From Spirochaetales bacterium (GTDB lineage Bacteria; Spirochaetota; Spirochaetia; DSM-27196; PWMO01): 9,651 nt of DNA. Shown here one piece after another: positions 1 to 5,336 of this stretch. Position 1 is the first letter of the stretch; every line of letters begins with the position of its first letter. A program made the position numbers and the translations under genes. The DNA lies in contig SKLB01000109.1 of assembly GCA_007123465.1 (NCBI GenBank), positions 1-9,651 on the forward strand, in the 5' to 3' direction. The notes under the pieces are model-generated. The model was given only the letters and a program-made list of their open reading frames with translations, was not told the origin of the DNA and did not search any database.

Positions 1-574
1 GCTGCTCGGAAAGCGGCAGAAAACAGCCGGCAGCTGCAACCTTACCGTCCTCTATGACCACCGCGCCATCGTGCAGCGCGGTATCGTAGGCAAAGACCGT
101 CAGCAGCAACTCGGAGGTCAGCTCGCCGTCGATACGTGTACCGCTGTCGATAATATTCTTCTGCCCCACGTTGCGCGTGAACACGATCAGCGCGCCGCGA
201 CGCCGGTAAGACAGCGCTTCGGCGGCCTTGATTACCGCGTCCAGCTGATACGGTTTTGAGCCGCTGGAGAATTCGAGCAGTCTCCCCTGCCCGATTCGCG
301 TGAAGATCTTGCGCAGCTCGGGCTGAAATATGATTGCGATCCCGATCACCAGACTGGGGGCCAGCATGTTGAGGATCCACAGCAACGTACGCAGATTGAG
401 AAAGAACGCAACCAGGTAGGTAAACGCTACAAACAGCGCCCCCTTGACCAGCTGCACCGCACGGGTCTGCACCAGGATCTGGTAGCCTTTGTAAATGATA
501 AAGGCCAGAATAATGATGTCGAGGGCCGGCAGCAGCAGATCGCGCAGGAACCAGACGTTCTGCAGCCAGTTCAC
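1..574 (-). CDS. cdaA: Diadenylate cyclase CdaA, N-terminal two thirds (cut by window edge)
   Basis: Membrane enzyme that condenses two ATP into the second messenger c-di-AMP. The first 191 codons are visible, starting at a GTG (574-572) whose last bases form the TGA stop of folP (GTGA overlap), so translation is probably coupled. Three hydrophobic segments lie near residues 12-29, 40-60 and 64-83, as in CdaA/YbbP proteins. The DAC domain follows from FQPELRKIF (83-91), with RRRGALIVF at 124-132 and the catalytic DGA at 169-171 within TALHDGAVV. The second signature (RHR) should lie just past the left edge, after FLPLSEQ. In related genomes a YbbR/CdaR-type regulator often comes next, but it cannot be seen here. 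Identification is firm; only completeness is unknown. Confidence 0.95.
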   Translation of the reverse strand, partial: MNWLQNVWFLRDLLLPALDIIILAFIIYKGYQILVQTRAVQLVKGALFVAFTYLVAFFLNLRTLLWILNMLAPSLVIGIAIIFQPELRKIFTRIGQGRLLEFSSGSKPYQLDAVIKAAEALSYRRRGALIVFTRNVGQKNIIDSGTRIDGELTSELLLTVFAYDTALHDGAVVIEDGKVAAAGCFLPLSEQ

Positions 575-1440
575 AGTGCGGCCGCCTTGGTGCCGGAGAC
601 TGCCGACAACACGCGCAGCGCGTCAACGGTTTCGGCCACGTCGTGAACGCGCAGAATGTGAGCGCCGGCCTGCGCCGCTAACAGATGCACCGCCAGCGAG
701 CCGGCCAGCCGCTGCTGCGGCGCGCGCGGACTGTCGCCGCCCAGCAGGCTGCCGATGAAGGATTTCCGCGAAGCACCGATCAGCAGCGGGTACCCGAGCC
801 GGCGGCTCAACTCAGCGATGCCGCACAGGATAGCCACGTTGTCCTGCAGACGCTTACCGAAGCCGATCCCCGGATCGAGGATTATCTGGCTCCGCGCTAC
901 GCCCGCGCGCTGCACCTCGGCGGCAAAATCGAGCAGTTCACAGCTTATCTCGTCAGTAGCGTCATCGTAGTGCGGCTTGTGCTGCATCGTACGCGGAGTG
1001 CCGCGCATGTGCATCAAAATCACCGGCAAACCGTGGGATGCGGCAAAACCGGCAAGCTCGGGATCGTCGCGCAGCGCCGAGATGTCGTTGATTATGTCGG
1101 CTCCCGCCTCTACCGCGGCGGCGGCAACCGCCTGTTTTCTGGTATCGACCGAGATGGGGATAGCGGAGAACTCGCGGATGGCGCTGATCATGGGCACCAC
1201 GCGCTCGATTTCGAGCTCGGCGCTGACATAGTCGCTGCCGGGACGGCTCGATTCGCCACCAATATCGAGGATGTCCGCGCCGGCATCGATCATCGCGCGC
1301 GCAGCGCTGATTGCCTGTTCTATCGACGCAACACGGCTGGAAGCGAGAAATGAGTCGGGGGTACAGTTGATAATGCCCATGACCAGGGTTCTATGACCCA
1401 GCACGAGCGATCTGTCTCGAGGAAGTGTTACCGTGAACAT
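571..1440 (-). CDS. folP: Dihydropteroate synthase
   Basis: Joins 6-hydroxymethyl-7,8-dihydropterin diphosphate to p-aminobenzoate in folate synthesis; a cytoplasmic TIM-barrel enzyme and the sulfonamide target. The 289 residues are normal family length. Visible motifs are MGIINCTPDSF (21-31), DIGGESSRPG (59-68), ISVDT (96-100), NDISA (118-122), HMRGTP (144-149), DPGIGFGK (189-196), GASRKSFIG (222-230) and RVHDV (264-268), so every ligand-binding loop is present. One deviation is the loop after TPDSF, which reads LASSR rather than the common SDGG. The ATG at 1440 has only a weak upstream purine match (GGCGGG), but the next Met would cut into the first motif region. It is the first gene of a pair with cdaA, behind a promoter at 1480-1508. 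Confidence 0.96.
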   Translation of the reverse strand: MFTVTLPRDRSLVLGHRTLVMGIINCTPDSFLASSRVASIEQAISAARAMIDAGADILDIGGESSRPGSDYVSAELEIERVVPMISAIREFSAIPISVDTRKQAVAAAAVEAGADIINDISALRDDPELAGFAASHGLPVILMHMRGTPRTMQHKPHYDDATDEISCELLDFAAEVQRAGVARSQIILDPGIGFGKRLQDNVAILCGIAELSRRLGYPLLIGASRKSFIGSLLGGDSPRAPQQRLAGSLAVHLLAAQAGAHILRVHDVAETVDALRVLSAVSGTKAAAL

Positions 1441-1479
1441 GGTTGCCCGCCGCCGCTTCTCCAGAATCGGTTGTTCGCT

Positions 1480-1508
1480 ACAATACCACAGCGAGAAGCG
1501 CTCATCAA
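1480..1508 (-). promoter_or_regulatory. Predicted sigma70-type promoter for folP-cdaA
   Basis: On the minus strand, TTGATG (1508-1503) and TATTGT (1485-1480) are separated by 17 bases, with a TG one base before the -10 (extended -10). The expected start point near 1473 would leave a leader of about 33 bases before the folP ATG. It lies downstream of the predicted terminator of the preceding small gene, so folP-cdaA is probably a separate transcript. Each hexamer matches consensus at four of six positions. Confidence 0.55.
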
Positions 1509-1522
1509 TCGGCCGGCAACCG

Positions 1523-1549
1523 AAAACCCCGCAACGCGGTTACACGGGG
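1523..1549 (-). terminator. Possible intrinsic terminator after the bS22-like gene
   Basis: Read on the minus strand, 1549-1527 begins CCCCG and ends CGGGG. This makes a 5-bp stem that two G-T pairs can extend, with a loop of about 9 bases, directly followed by TTTT (1526-1523). It starts 10 bases after the small gene's stop and ends before the folP promoter, the expected place for a terminator. The U tract is short, so efficiency may be modest. Confidence 0.5.
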
Positions 1550-1558
1550 CCGGACAGG

Positions 1559-1654
1559 CTATTTGCCCTTCTTCTTGTGGCGGTTCTTTCGGAGTTTCTT
1601 CTTTCGCTTATGAGTCGAGATCTTCTTTCTTTTACGCTTTCGTCCGCAAGGCAC
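1559..1654 (-). CDS. 31-residue basic protein, AURKAIP1/COX24 (bS22-like) ribosomal protein
   Basis: A tiny gene starting GTG at 1654 and ending TAG at 1559. The product begins MPCGRKRKRKKISTHKRKKK and ends KKKGK; 19 of its 31 residues are Lys or Arg. The pattern of Arg/Lys runs around a central THKRKKK and the C-terminal RKNRHKKK resembles the AURKAIP1/COX24 family, which includes the mitochondrial small-subunit protein mS38 and the short bacterial proteins called bS22. Such proteins bind rRNA in the small ribosomal subunit; that this one does is inferred from the family. A clear Shine-Dalgarno AAGGAG (1668-1663) sits 8 bases before the GTG, and a promoter with a perfect -35 and a probable terminator bracket the gene, so it looks like its own transcription unit. 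Genes this short are easily left out of annotations. Confidence 0.82.
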   Translation of the reverse strand: MPCGRKRKRKKISTHKRKKKLRKNRHKKKGK

Positions 1655-1731
1655 CTATCTTGCTCCTTTTGTGCTGTCAATGGTTCGCGTATATGCCCAA
1701 AGCGGGCGCTATCTGCCATTCGGGAAACTTT

Positions 1732-1760
1732 ACCATACTGAAAGCTGAAACCGATGTCAA
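1732..1760 (-). promoter_or_regulatory. Strong predicted sigma70 promoter for the bS22-like gene
   Basis: On the minus strand a perfect TTGACA (1760-1755) is followed after 17 bases by TATGGT (1737-1732). The expected start near 1725 gives a leader of about 70 bases, which contains a small GCCC/GGGC hairpin before the Shine-Dalgarno. The -35 lies only about 10 bases past the miaA stop, which supports separate transcription of the small gene. A strong promoter suits an abundant ribosomal protein. Confidence 0.65.
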
Positions 1761-1770
1761 GCTGCCGGAT

Positions 1771-2718
1771 TCACCCGCCGGTAGCGCCATTGCCGCGCAG
1801 CAGTGGCGCTACGCGCTCGGCGATCAGCTGTTCACTGTCCGCGCCGATCCATTGAACCGACGGCATCTGCCGGAAAAACGTCAGCTGACGCTTCGCGTAG
1901 CGGCGGCTGTTGCGCGCAATCGCGGTCTCGATAGCGCCGGCCACCTCGGGATCGCGTGCAGCGGCAACTCCTTCTGCGGCAACCCGCGGATGCTCGAAAA
2001 ACTCGCGGTAGCCGATGGCGCGCAGACCGGGGGCGTCCGGGCCGTAACCCGCCGCCGCCAGCGCCTGCACCTCGGCAACCAGGCCCTGCTCGAACATGCA
2101 CCGCACGCGGCGGTTGATGCGCTGGTAGAGCTCAGACCGCGGCCGATCGATGGCGATGACCAGCGGGGCCACGTCGGCGCGCAGGCCGGCGGGACGGACA
2201 AACTGCGAGCGCGGAACACCGCAGCTGTGGTATATCTCGAGAGCGCGCACGATTCGGTAGCGGTCAGCCGATGCTATGTGCGCCGATGACTCCGGGTCAA
2301 CCCGGCACAGCTCAGCGTAGAGCGCATCGAGCCCCTCGCTCTGCAGGCGCTGCCCCAGGCGGTCACGAACCTCCGGACGGGCAGCCGGGGCCTGCGGTAA
2401 ACCGCACAGTAGCGTACGGATGTAGAACGCTGTACCACCGCAGACCACCGGTAAACGGCCGGCGGCAGAGATCTGAGCTGTCAGCGCATCGGCGGACTGC
2501 ACAAACTCGCCGACATGATAGCGCTGATCCGGCGTCTTGATGTCCAGCAGATGGTGGACCAGCAGTTCGCGTTGCCGCCGTGACGGTTTAGCGGTACCGA
2601 TGTCCATACCGCGATAGACCTGCATCGAATCGGCGCTGATCACCTCGGCATTGTGTGAGTTGAATAGCTTGAACAGGAGCTCGGTCTTCCCTGAAGCGGT
2701 TGGACCAAAGAGGCACAA
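1771..2718 (-). CDS. miaA: tRNA dimethylallyltransferase
   Basis: Transfers a dimethylallyl group to N6 of A37 in tRNAs reading codons that begin with U, the first step to ms2i6A. Visible are the P-loop GPTASGKT (residues 5-12 with this start), DSMQVYRG (30-37) with the catalytic Asp, GGTAFYIRTLLCGLP (94-108), the DRYRIVRALEIYH helix, and AIGYREF in the C-terminal half. The start is uncertain. The only other usual start codon in frame is GTG at 2826, which would overlap rpoZ by 95 bases, has no Shine-Dalgarno, and adds 36 residues unlike the family. The TTG at 2718 gives 315 residues, near the usual 300-315, and lies 13 bases after the rpoZ stop, suiting coupled re-initiation, but it trims the strand before the P-loop. 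The function is secure. Confidence 0.9.
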   Translation of the reverse strand: MCLFGPTASGKTELLFKLFNSHNAEVISADSMQVYRGMDIGTAKPSRRQRELLVHHLLDIKTPDQRYHVGEFVQSADALTAQISAAGRLPVVCGGTAFYIRTLLCGLPQAPAARPEVRDRLGQRLQSEGLDALYAELCRVDPESSAHIASADRYRIVRALEIYHSCGVPRSQFVRPAGLRADVAPLVIAIDRPRSELYQRINRRVRCMFEQGLVAEVQALAAAGYGPDAPGLRAIGYREFFEHPRVAAEGVAAARDPEVAGAIETAIARNSRRYAKRQLTFFRQMPSVQWIGADSEQLIAERVAPLLRGNGATGG

Positions 2719-2731
2719 GAGTAGCGGCGGT

Positions 2732-2923
2732 TTACTCTTCGATCTGATACTGCACCTTGCGCGTGAGAACCTGCCGGATAGCCGTAGACACCACCTTACC
2801 CTGGTTGCGCTCGAGTTCTTCGTCACCGGTGACGCTGAGCTGAAAGGCGCGGCGTATAGCGGCGCGGGTCACCTCGTAAATGTTGCTGTCTTCTTGTATC
2901 AGTAGGTCCAATGGAAGTACCAT
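2732..2923 (-). CDS. rpoZ: Short RNA polymerase omega subunit (spirochaete type)
   Basis: A 63-residue protein resembling RpoZ, the small subunit that helps assemble and stabilise RNA polymerase around beta-prime. The core NIYEVTRAAIRRAFQL corresponds to the omega signature (N-[RI]-[FY]-E-x5-A-x-RRA-x-Q). It is followed by an acidic stretch (TGDEELERNQG) and KVVSTAIRQVL, which matches the family's second helix region. It is shorter than E. coli omega (about 90 residues). I chose ATG 2923 because GGAG at 2933-2930 sits 6 bases upstream; a GTG at 2950 would add nine polar residues and has no such site. It appears to be co-transcribed with miaA, which begins at or just before its stop. The family call rests on pattern, so somewhat less certain than its neighbours. 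Confidence 0.78.
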   Translation of the reverse strand: MVLPLDLLIQEDSNIYEVTRAAIRRAFQLSVTGDEELERNQGKVVSTAIRQVLTRKVQYQIEE

Positions 2924-2929
2924 CTCACT

Positions 2930-2933
2930 CTCC
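2930..2933 (-). promoter_or_regulatory. Shine-Dalgarno that decides the rpoZ start
   Basis: GGAG on the minus strand, 6 bases before ATG 2923. It favours that codon over the in-frame GTG at 2950, which has no comparable site. Confidence 0.6.
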
Positions 2934-2983
2934 GAACGTTTTTCGTCCACGCGTCACCCGCTTATGTATAGATTCGTACTGGA

Positions 2984-3012
2984 AATATAGCAGCGCAGCG
3001 GTTCAAATTCAA
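2984..3012 (-). promoter_or_regulatory. Predicted promoter for rpoZ-miaA
   Basis: On the minus strand TTGAAT (3012-3007), a 17-base spacer, and TATATT (2989-2984) with a TG one base upstream (extended -10). The expected start near 2977 gives a leader of about 54 bases to the rpoZ ATG. The -35 touches the end of the inverted repeat at 3012-3045. Confidence 0.6.
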
Positions 3013-3045
3013 GCCCCGCGCACGGGTATCAGATCGCGCGGGGCT
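3012..3045. repeat. Perfect 10-bp inverted repeat between two divergent promoters
   Basis: AGCCCCGCGC (3012-3021) and its exact complement GCGCGGGGCT (3036-3045) are separated by 14 bases. The repeat fills the space between the predicted -35 of rpoZ (3007-3012) and that of the plus-strand reductase gene (3048-3053). It is not a normal terminator, because no gene ends here and no T run follows on either strand. It could be a two-site operator or a DNA cruciform; function unproven. Confidence 0.55.
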
Positions 3046-3047
3046 AC

Positions 3048-3077
3048 TTGACCACAGCTGACGCGCCGCGGTATCGT
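3048..3077 (+). promoter_or_regulatory. Predicted promoter for the ketopantoate reductase gene
   Basis: TTGACC (3048-3053) and TATCGT (3072-3077) with an 18-base spacer. Transcription would begin around 3084, only about five bases before the ATG at 3089, so the mRNA would be leaderless or nearly so. No Shine-Dalgarno precedes that ATG. The -10 is weak (four of six). Confidence 0.4.
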
Positions 3078-3088
3078 AGCCGCATTCT

Positions 3089-4009
3089 ATGAAAGCGATC
3101 GAGTCCGTCTACATTATCGGCGCCGGCGGCCTGGGTGCAGCCTACGGGAGCGCCATTGAGCGCGCAAAACCGGCGTCGGCAGCGTTCCTGGCAGACGGCG
3201 CGCGCTTGCAGCGCTTGCAGCAGGATGGCGTTGTGGTTAACGGTGAACAGTTCCGCCTGCCCGTGGTCAATCCGCAGAACGCCCCCGCAGCAGACCTGAT
3301 TCTGCTGACGGTCAAGTACCATCAGCTCGACCAAGCTATCAAGCTGATGCAGCCGTGCGTTGGCAAACATACGCTGATCCTGTCGCTGCTCAACGGAATT
3401 GACAGCGAGGAAATTCTCAGCGCCCGGTTTGACAGCCGGCGCGTGATCTACGGGCTCAGCCTGGGGATAGACGCGGTCCGCGAAGCAAACCGCATCAGCT
3501 GTTCCAGCTACGGCGTGATCTATTTTGGCCACCCGCGCAATGATCCGCCGGCACCCGAAATTGTGGCAATCCAGCGCTTCTTCTCGTCGTGCAACATCCC
3601 CTGCGAGGTCCCGCCGGATATGCTGCGCACGCAGTGGTGGAAGTTCATGATTAACGTCGGCATCAACCAGCTGTCCGCGGTGCTGCAGCTGCCTTACCGC
3701 GCCTTCCAGGTCAATCCCCACGCGCGTACGCTGATGGATGCCGCCATGCACGAGGTCATCGCTCTGGCGCAGGCGCGCGCTATAGCGCTCGACCGCGACG
3801 ACATCAGCCGATGGCACGAGATTCTCGATCAACTCTCTCCCGACGGCAAGACTTCGATGCACCAGGATGTCGAACAGCGGCGCAAGACCGAGGTCGAGAT
3901 GCTCGCCGGGAAGATTATCGAGCTTGGCGAGCAGTCCTCGGTTGTAACGCCGGTGAACCGGATGCTGTTTGACCTGATACGCGCCAAAGAGGCAGCCTAC
4001 CTGGAATAG
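3089..4009 (+). CDS. panE: 2-dehydropantoate 2-reductase (ketopantoate reductase family)
   Basis: Expected to reduce ketopantoate to pantoate with NADPH, for pantothenate and coenzyme A synthesis in the cytoplasm. The 306 residues match the family. Residues 7-16 (VYIIGAGGLG) form the Rossmann dinucleotide-binding loop; LLTVKYHQ (72-79) carries the conserved Lys; LLNGIDSEE (100-108) supplies the active-site Asn; WWKFMINVGINQLSA (183-197) holds the catalytic Lys185; and SPDGKTSMHQDVEQRRKTEVE (250-270) is the C-terminal substrate motif with the conserved acid. It stands alone on the plus strand, divergent from rpoZ and convergent with the ComFB-fusion gene (29-base gap). The ATG at 3089 has no Shine-Dalgarno. 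The family also contains reductases of other 2-oxoacids, and no other pan gene is nearby, so the exact substrate is inferred. Confidence 0.88.
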   Translation: MKAIESVYIIGAGGLGAAYGSAIERAKPASAAFLADGARLQRLQQDGVVVNGEQFRLPVVNPQNAPAADLILLTVKYHQLDQAIKLMQPCVGKHTLILSLLNGIDSEEILSARFDSRRVIYGLSLGIDAVREANRISCSSYGVIYFGHPRNDPPAPEIVAIQRFFSSCNIPCEVPPDMLRTQWWKFMINVGINQLSAVLQLPYRAFQVNPHARTLMDAAMHEVIALAQARAIALDRDDISRWHEILDQLSPDGKTSMHQDVEQRRKTEVEMLAGKIIELGEQSSVVTPVNRMLFDLIRAKEAAYLE

Positions 4010-4038
4010 TCAACCCGGCATTGTCAGGCTGAGACGCG

Positions 4039-4725
4039 TCAGACGCGCTTGAGCGCAATCGGATCCAGGTTGAGGATTCCGTCGCTGGCGATGTTGTCCT
4101 GCACCATGAACTCGCAGCAGGTTGTAATCAGAGTCTCGAAGCGTGCCGGTTCGTACGCCGGGTGATCAACCTCTATACTCAGCGTAAACGTGTGGGTTTC
4201 GCGGTCATCGCGTACCGCTGCGGGCCAGAAACTGTAGTAGCCGTTGGTACTGTGCTGGGTAATAAACGGATTGGGCCACCCCGGCTGAGCCGGCTCTGCG
4301 GTCCGGCCGTCTACTGAGAGCCTGACCGACGCGCCGTCAACCGCGGCACCGCTGTGGCTGTCTACCACCTTGCCAAACAGCTGGGGAAGATTGTGAACCG
4401 GGCTGACCTCCTCATCTACCGACAGACCACGCGTTCCATCGGCGGCAAACGGCTTGCGCCGCCGCTCGATGAGCTCGATACCCTCGTTTACCAGCACCAG
4501 AATTCCAATCATGCTGCCCAGCGAGCTGCTGTTCTCATCAAAATGCTCGGCCGCCAGCCGCGTAAAGCCGCGCTCGCTCATGATGTAGCGCGGAGGAACC
4601 CGGTTGAGCACGTATGCCGCTACATCCTTGATTACCGCTGGGTCTCCGCGCAGACTCGGGCGGTCTTCCAACGCAATATCTATTGCCTTCAGCACGATAT
4701 CTTCCTGATAGTTCTTCAACTGCAC
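4039..4725 (-). CDS. ComFB-domain protein with C-terminal carboxypeptidase-regulatory-like domain
   Basis: A 228-residue, apparently cytoplasmic protein of two parts. Residues 1-90 look like a ComFB (late-competence) domain: it opens MQLKNYQEDIVLKAIDIAL and carries DVAAYVLNRVPPRYIMSERG (34-53), matching the family's D-x-A-A-x-x-LN-x-[LV]-PP-x-Y, but without the Cys cluster of Bacillus ComFB. Residues about 115-225 (QLFGKVVDSHSG, VRLSVDG, STNGYYSFWP, HPAYEPARFETL) read as a beta-sandwich of the carboxypeptidase-regulatory/transthyretin-like type. No signal peptide or membrane segment is seen. ComFB proteins of cyanobacteria have been reported to bind cyclic dinucleotides; binding here is inference. 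It is last in the murC-yicC-CMP kinase run, 50 bases after the kinase. The GTG start at 4725 is supported by GAGGA about 11 bases upstream and by alignment to ComFB N-termini. The biological role is unknown. Confidence 0.72.
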   Translation of the reverse strand: MQLKNYQEDIVLKAIDIALEDRPSLRGDPAVIKDVAAYVLNRVPPRYIMSERGFTRLAAEHFDENSSSLGSMIGILVLVNEGIELIERRRKPFAADGTRGLSVDEEVSPVHNLPQLFGKVVDSHSGAAVDGASVRLSVDGRTAEPAQPGWPNPFITQHSTNGYYSFWPAAVRDDRETHTFTLSIEVDHPAYEPARFETLITTCCEFMVQDNIASDGILNLDPIALKRV

Positions 4726-4730
4726 CGTCT

Positions 4731-4747
4731 GTTCCGTCCTCAGGAAC
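4731..4747 (-). promoter_or_regulatory. Small hairpin carrying the ComFB-gene ribosome site in its loop
   Basis: On the minus strand GTTCC (4747-4743) pairs with GGAAC (4735-4731) around the loop TGAGGAC, which contains the likely Shine-Dalgarno of the GTG start at 4725. A second GC-rich hairpin (CCGCC/GGCGG, about 4758-4771) lies just upstream, right after the kinase stop. These may tune or separate expression of the last gene; no function is shown. Confidence 0.35.
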
Positions 4748-4775
4748 TAAAGGTAGCCCGCCTGGAGGCGGAATT

Positions 4776-5321
4776 CTACTTATCTCGATTCTTATTGCGT
4801 TCAAGCGCGGGCATTGCAGCCGACACTATGCGCTCGGCAATCTGCTCTGGAAGCAGCGATTCGGTGTCGATCAGCAGATCGACGAAGTCATGATGGTTGT
4901 TATCGATATTGTAGAGTTTCAGGTAGCGATGGCGATCGCGTTCGTCGCGCAGCCTGGTGCGCTCCAGCACCGCCGCGTAGCTTCCACCCTCGCGGCGCCA
5001 GATTCGCTCGGCGCGTACCGCCAGCGGCGCGGTGAGATAGACCGTCAGGTCAGCCTCGTCTTTCAGCAACCACACCGCCAGGCGTGACCCCAGAACGCAG
5101 GATCCCTGGCGCGCCATTTCCACCTGACGCCGATCCAGGTAGCGATCCCAGCCTGGATCGCTTTCTGCCATACGGCACAGCTCATCAAAATCCATACCAC
5201 GCTCTTCGGCAATGCTGTGGAAGGTGTAATTCACCAGGCGCAGGCCCAGCCGGTCGGCAACCATTCGGCTGACCGTGGAATTGCCGCAGCCGCTTCTGCC
5301 CGAAATCGCTATGGTCACCAT
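4776..5321 (-). CDS. cmk: Cytidylate kinase-like P-loop protein with an unusual Walker A
   Basis: A 181-residue P-loop kinase of the short cytidylate kinase type, expected to phosphorylate CMP/dCMP to the diphosphate in the cytoplasm. Support comes from the N-terminal strand and P-loop (MVTIAISGRSGCGNST, 1-16), the GSRLAVWLL segment in the position of the family's GRLA motif, VYLTAPLAVRAERI, and the C-terminal series RDERDRHRYLKLYNID followed by DLLIDT, as in CMP kinases (R-D-x-x-D-x-x-R-Y...D-x-x-IDT). Oddly, residue 14 is Asn (codon AAT) where Walker A normally has Lys. I recall similar Asn forms in other spirochaete homologues but cannot confirm it here. It follows yicC by 15 bases, so it is probably in the murC operon. 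ATG 5321 fits the family N-terminus. Substrate is inferred. Confidence 0.75.
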   Translation of the reverse strand: MVTIAISGRSGCGNSTVSRMVADRLGLRLVNYTFHSIAEERGMDFDELCRMAESDPGWDRYLDRRQVEMARQGSCVLGSRLAVWLLKDEADLTVYLTAPLAVRAERIWRREGGSYAAVLERTRLRDERDRHRYLKLYNIDNNHHDFVDLLIDTESLLPEQIAERIVSAAMPALERNKNRDK

Positions 5322-5336
5322 GAAAGGCCCGCGTGA

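Noticed and set aside
1393..2289. A plus-strand open frame of 298 codons across the folP start, the small gene and part of miaA
   Set aside because: It crosses three well-supported minus-strand genes and their promoters and its product is low in recognisable motifs.
3012..3045. Intrinsic terminator for a gene entering from either side
   Set aside because: Both neighbours diverge from here, so no transcript should end at this point, and no T run follows the stem.
3044..3862. A minus-strand open frame opposite panE
   Set aside because: It is a shadow of the ketopantoate reductase gene, whose motifs are clear on the plus strand.
4010..4038. Bidirectional terminator between panE and the ComFB-fusion gene
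   Set aside because: Only a short palindrome (GACGCGTC) and a repeated AGACGCG are present, without a long stem or T run on either strand.
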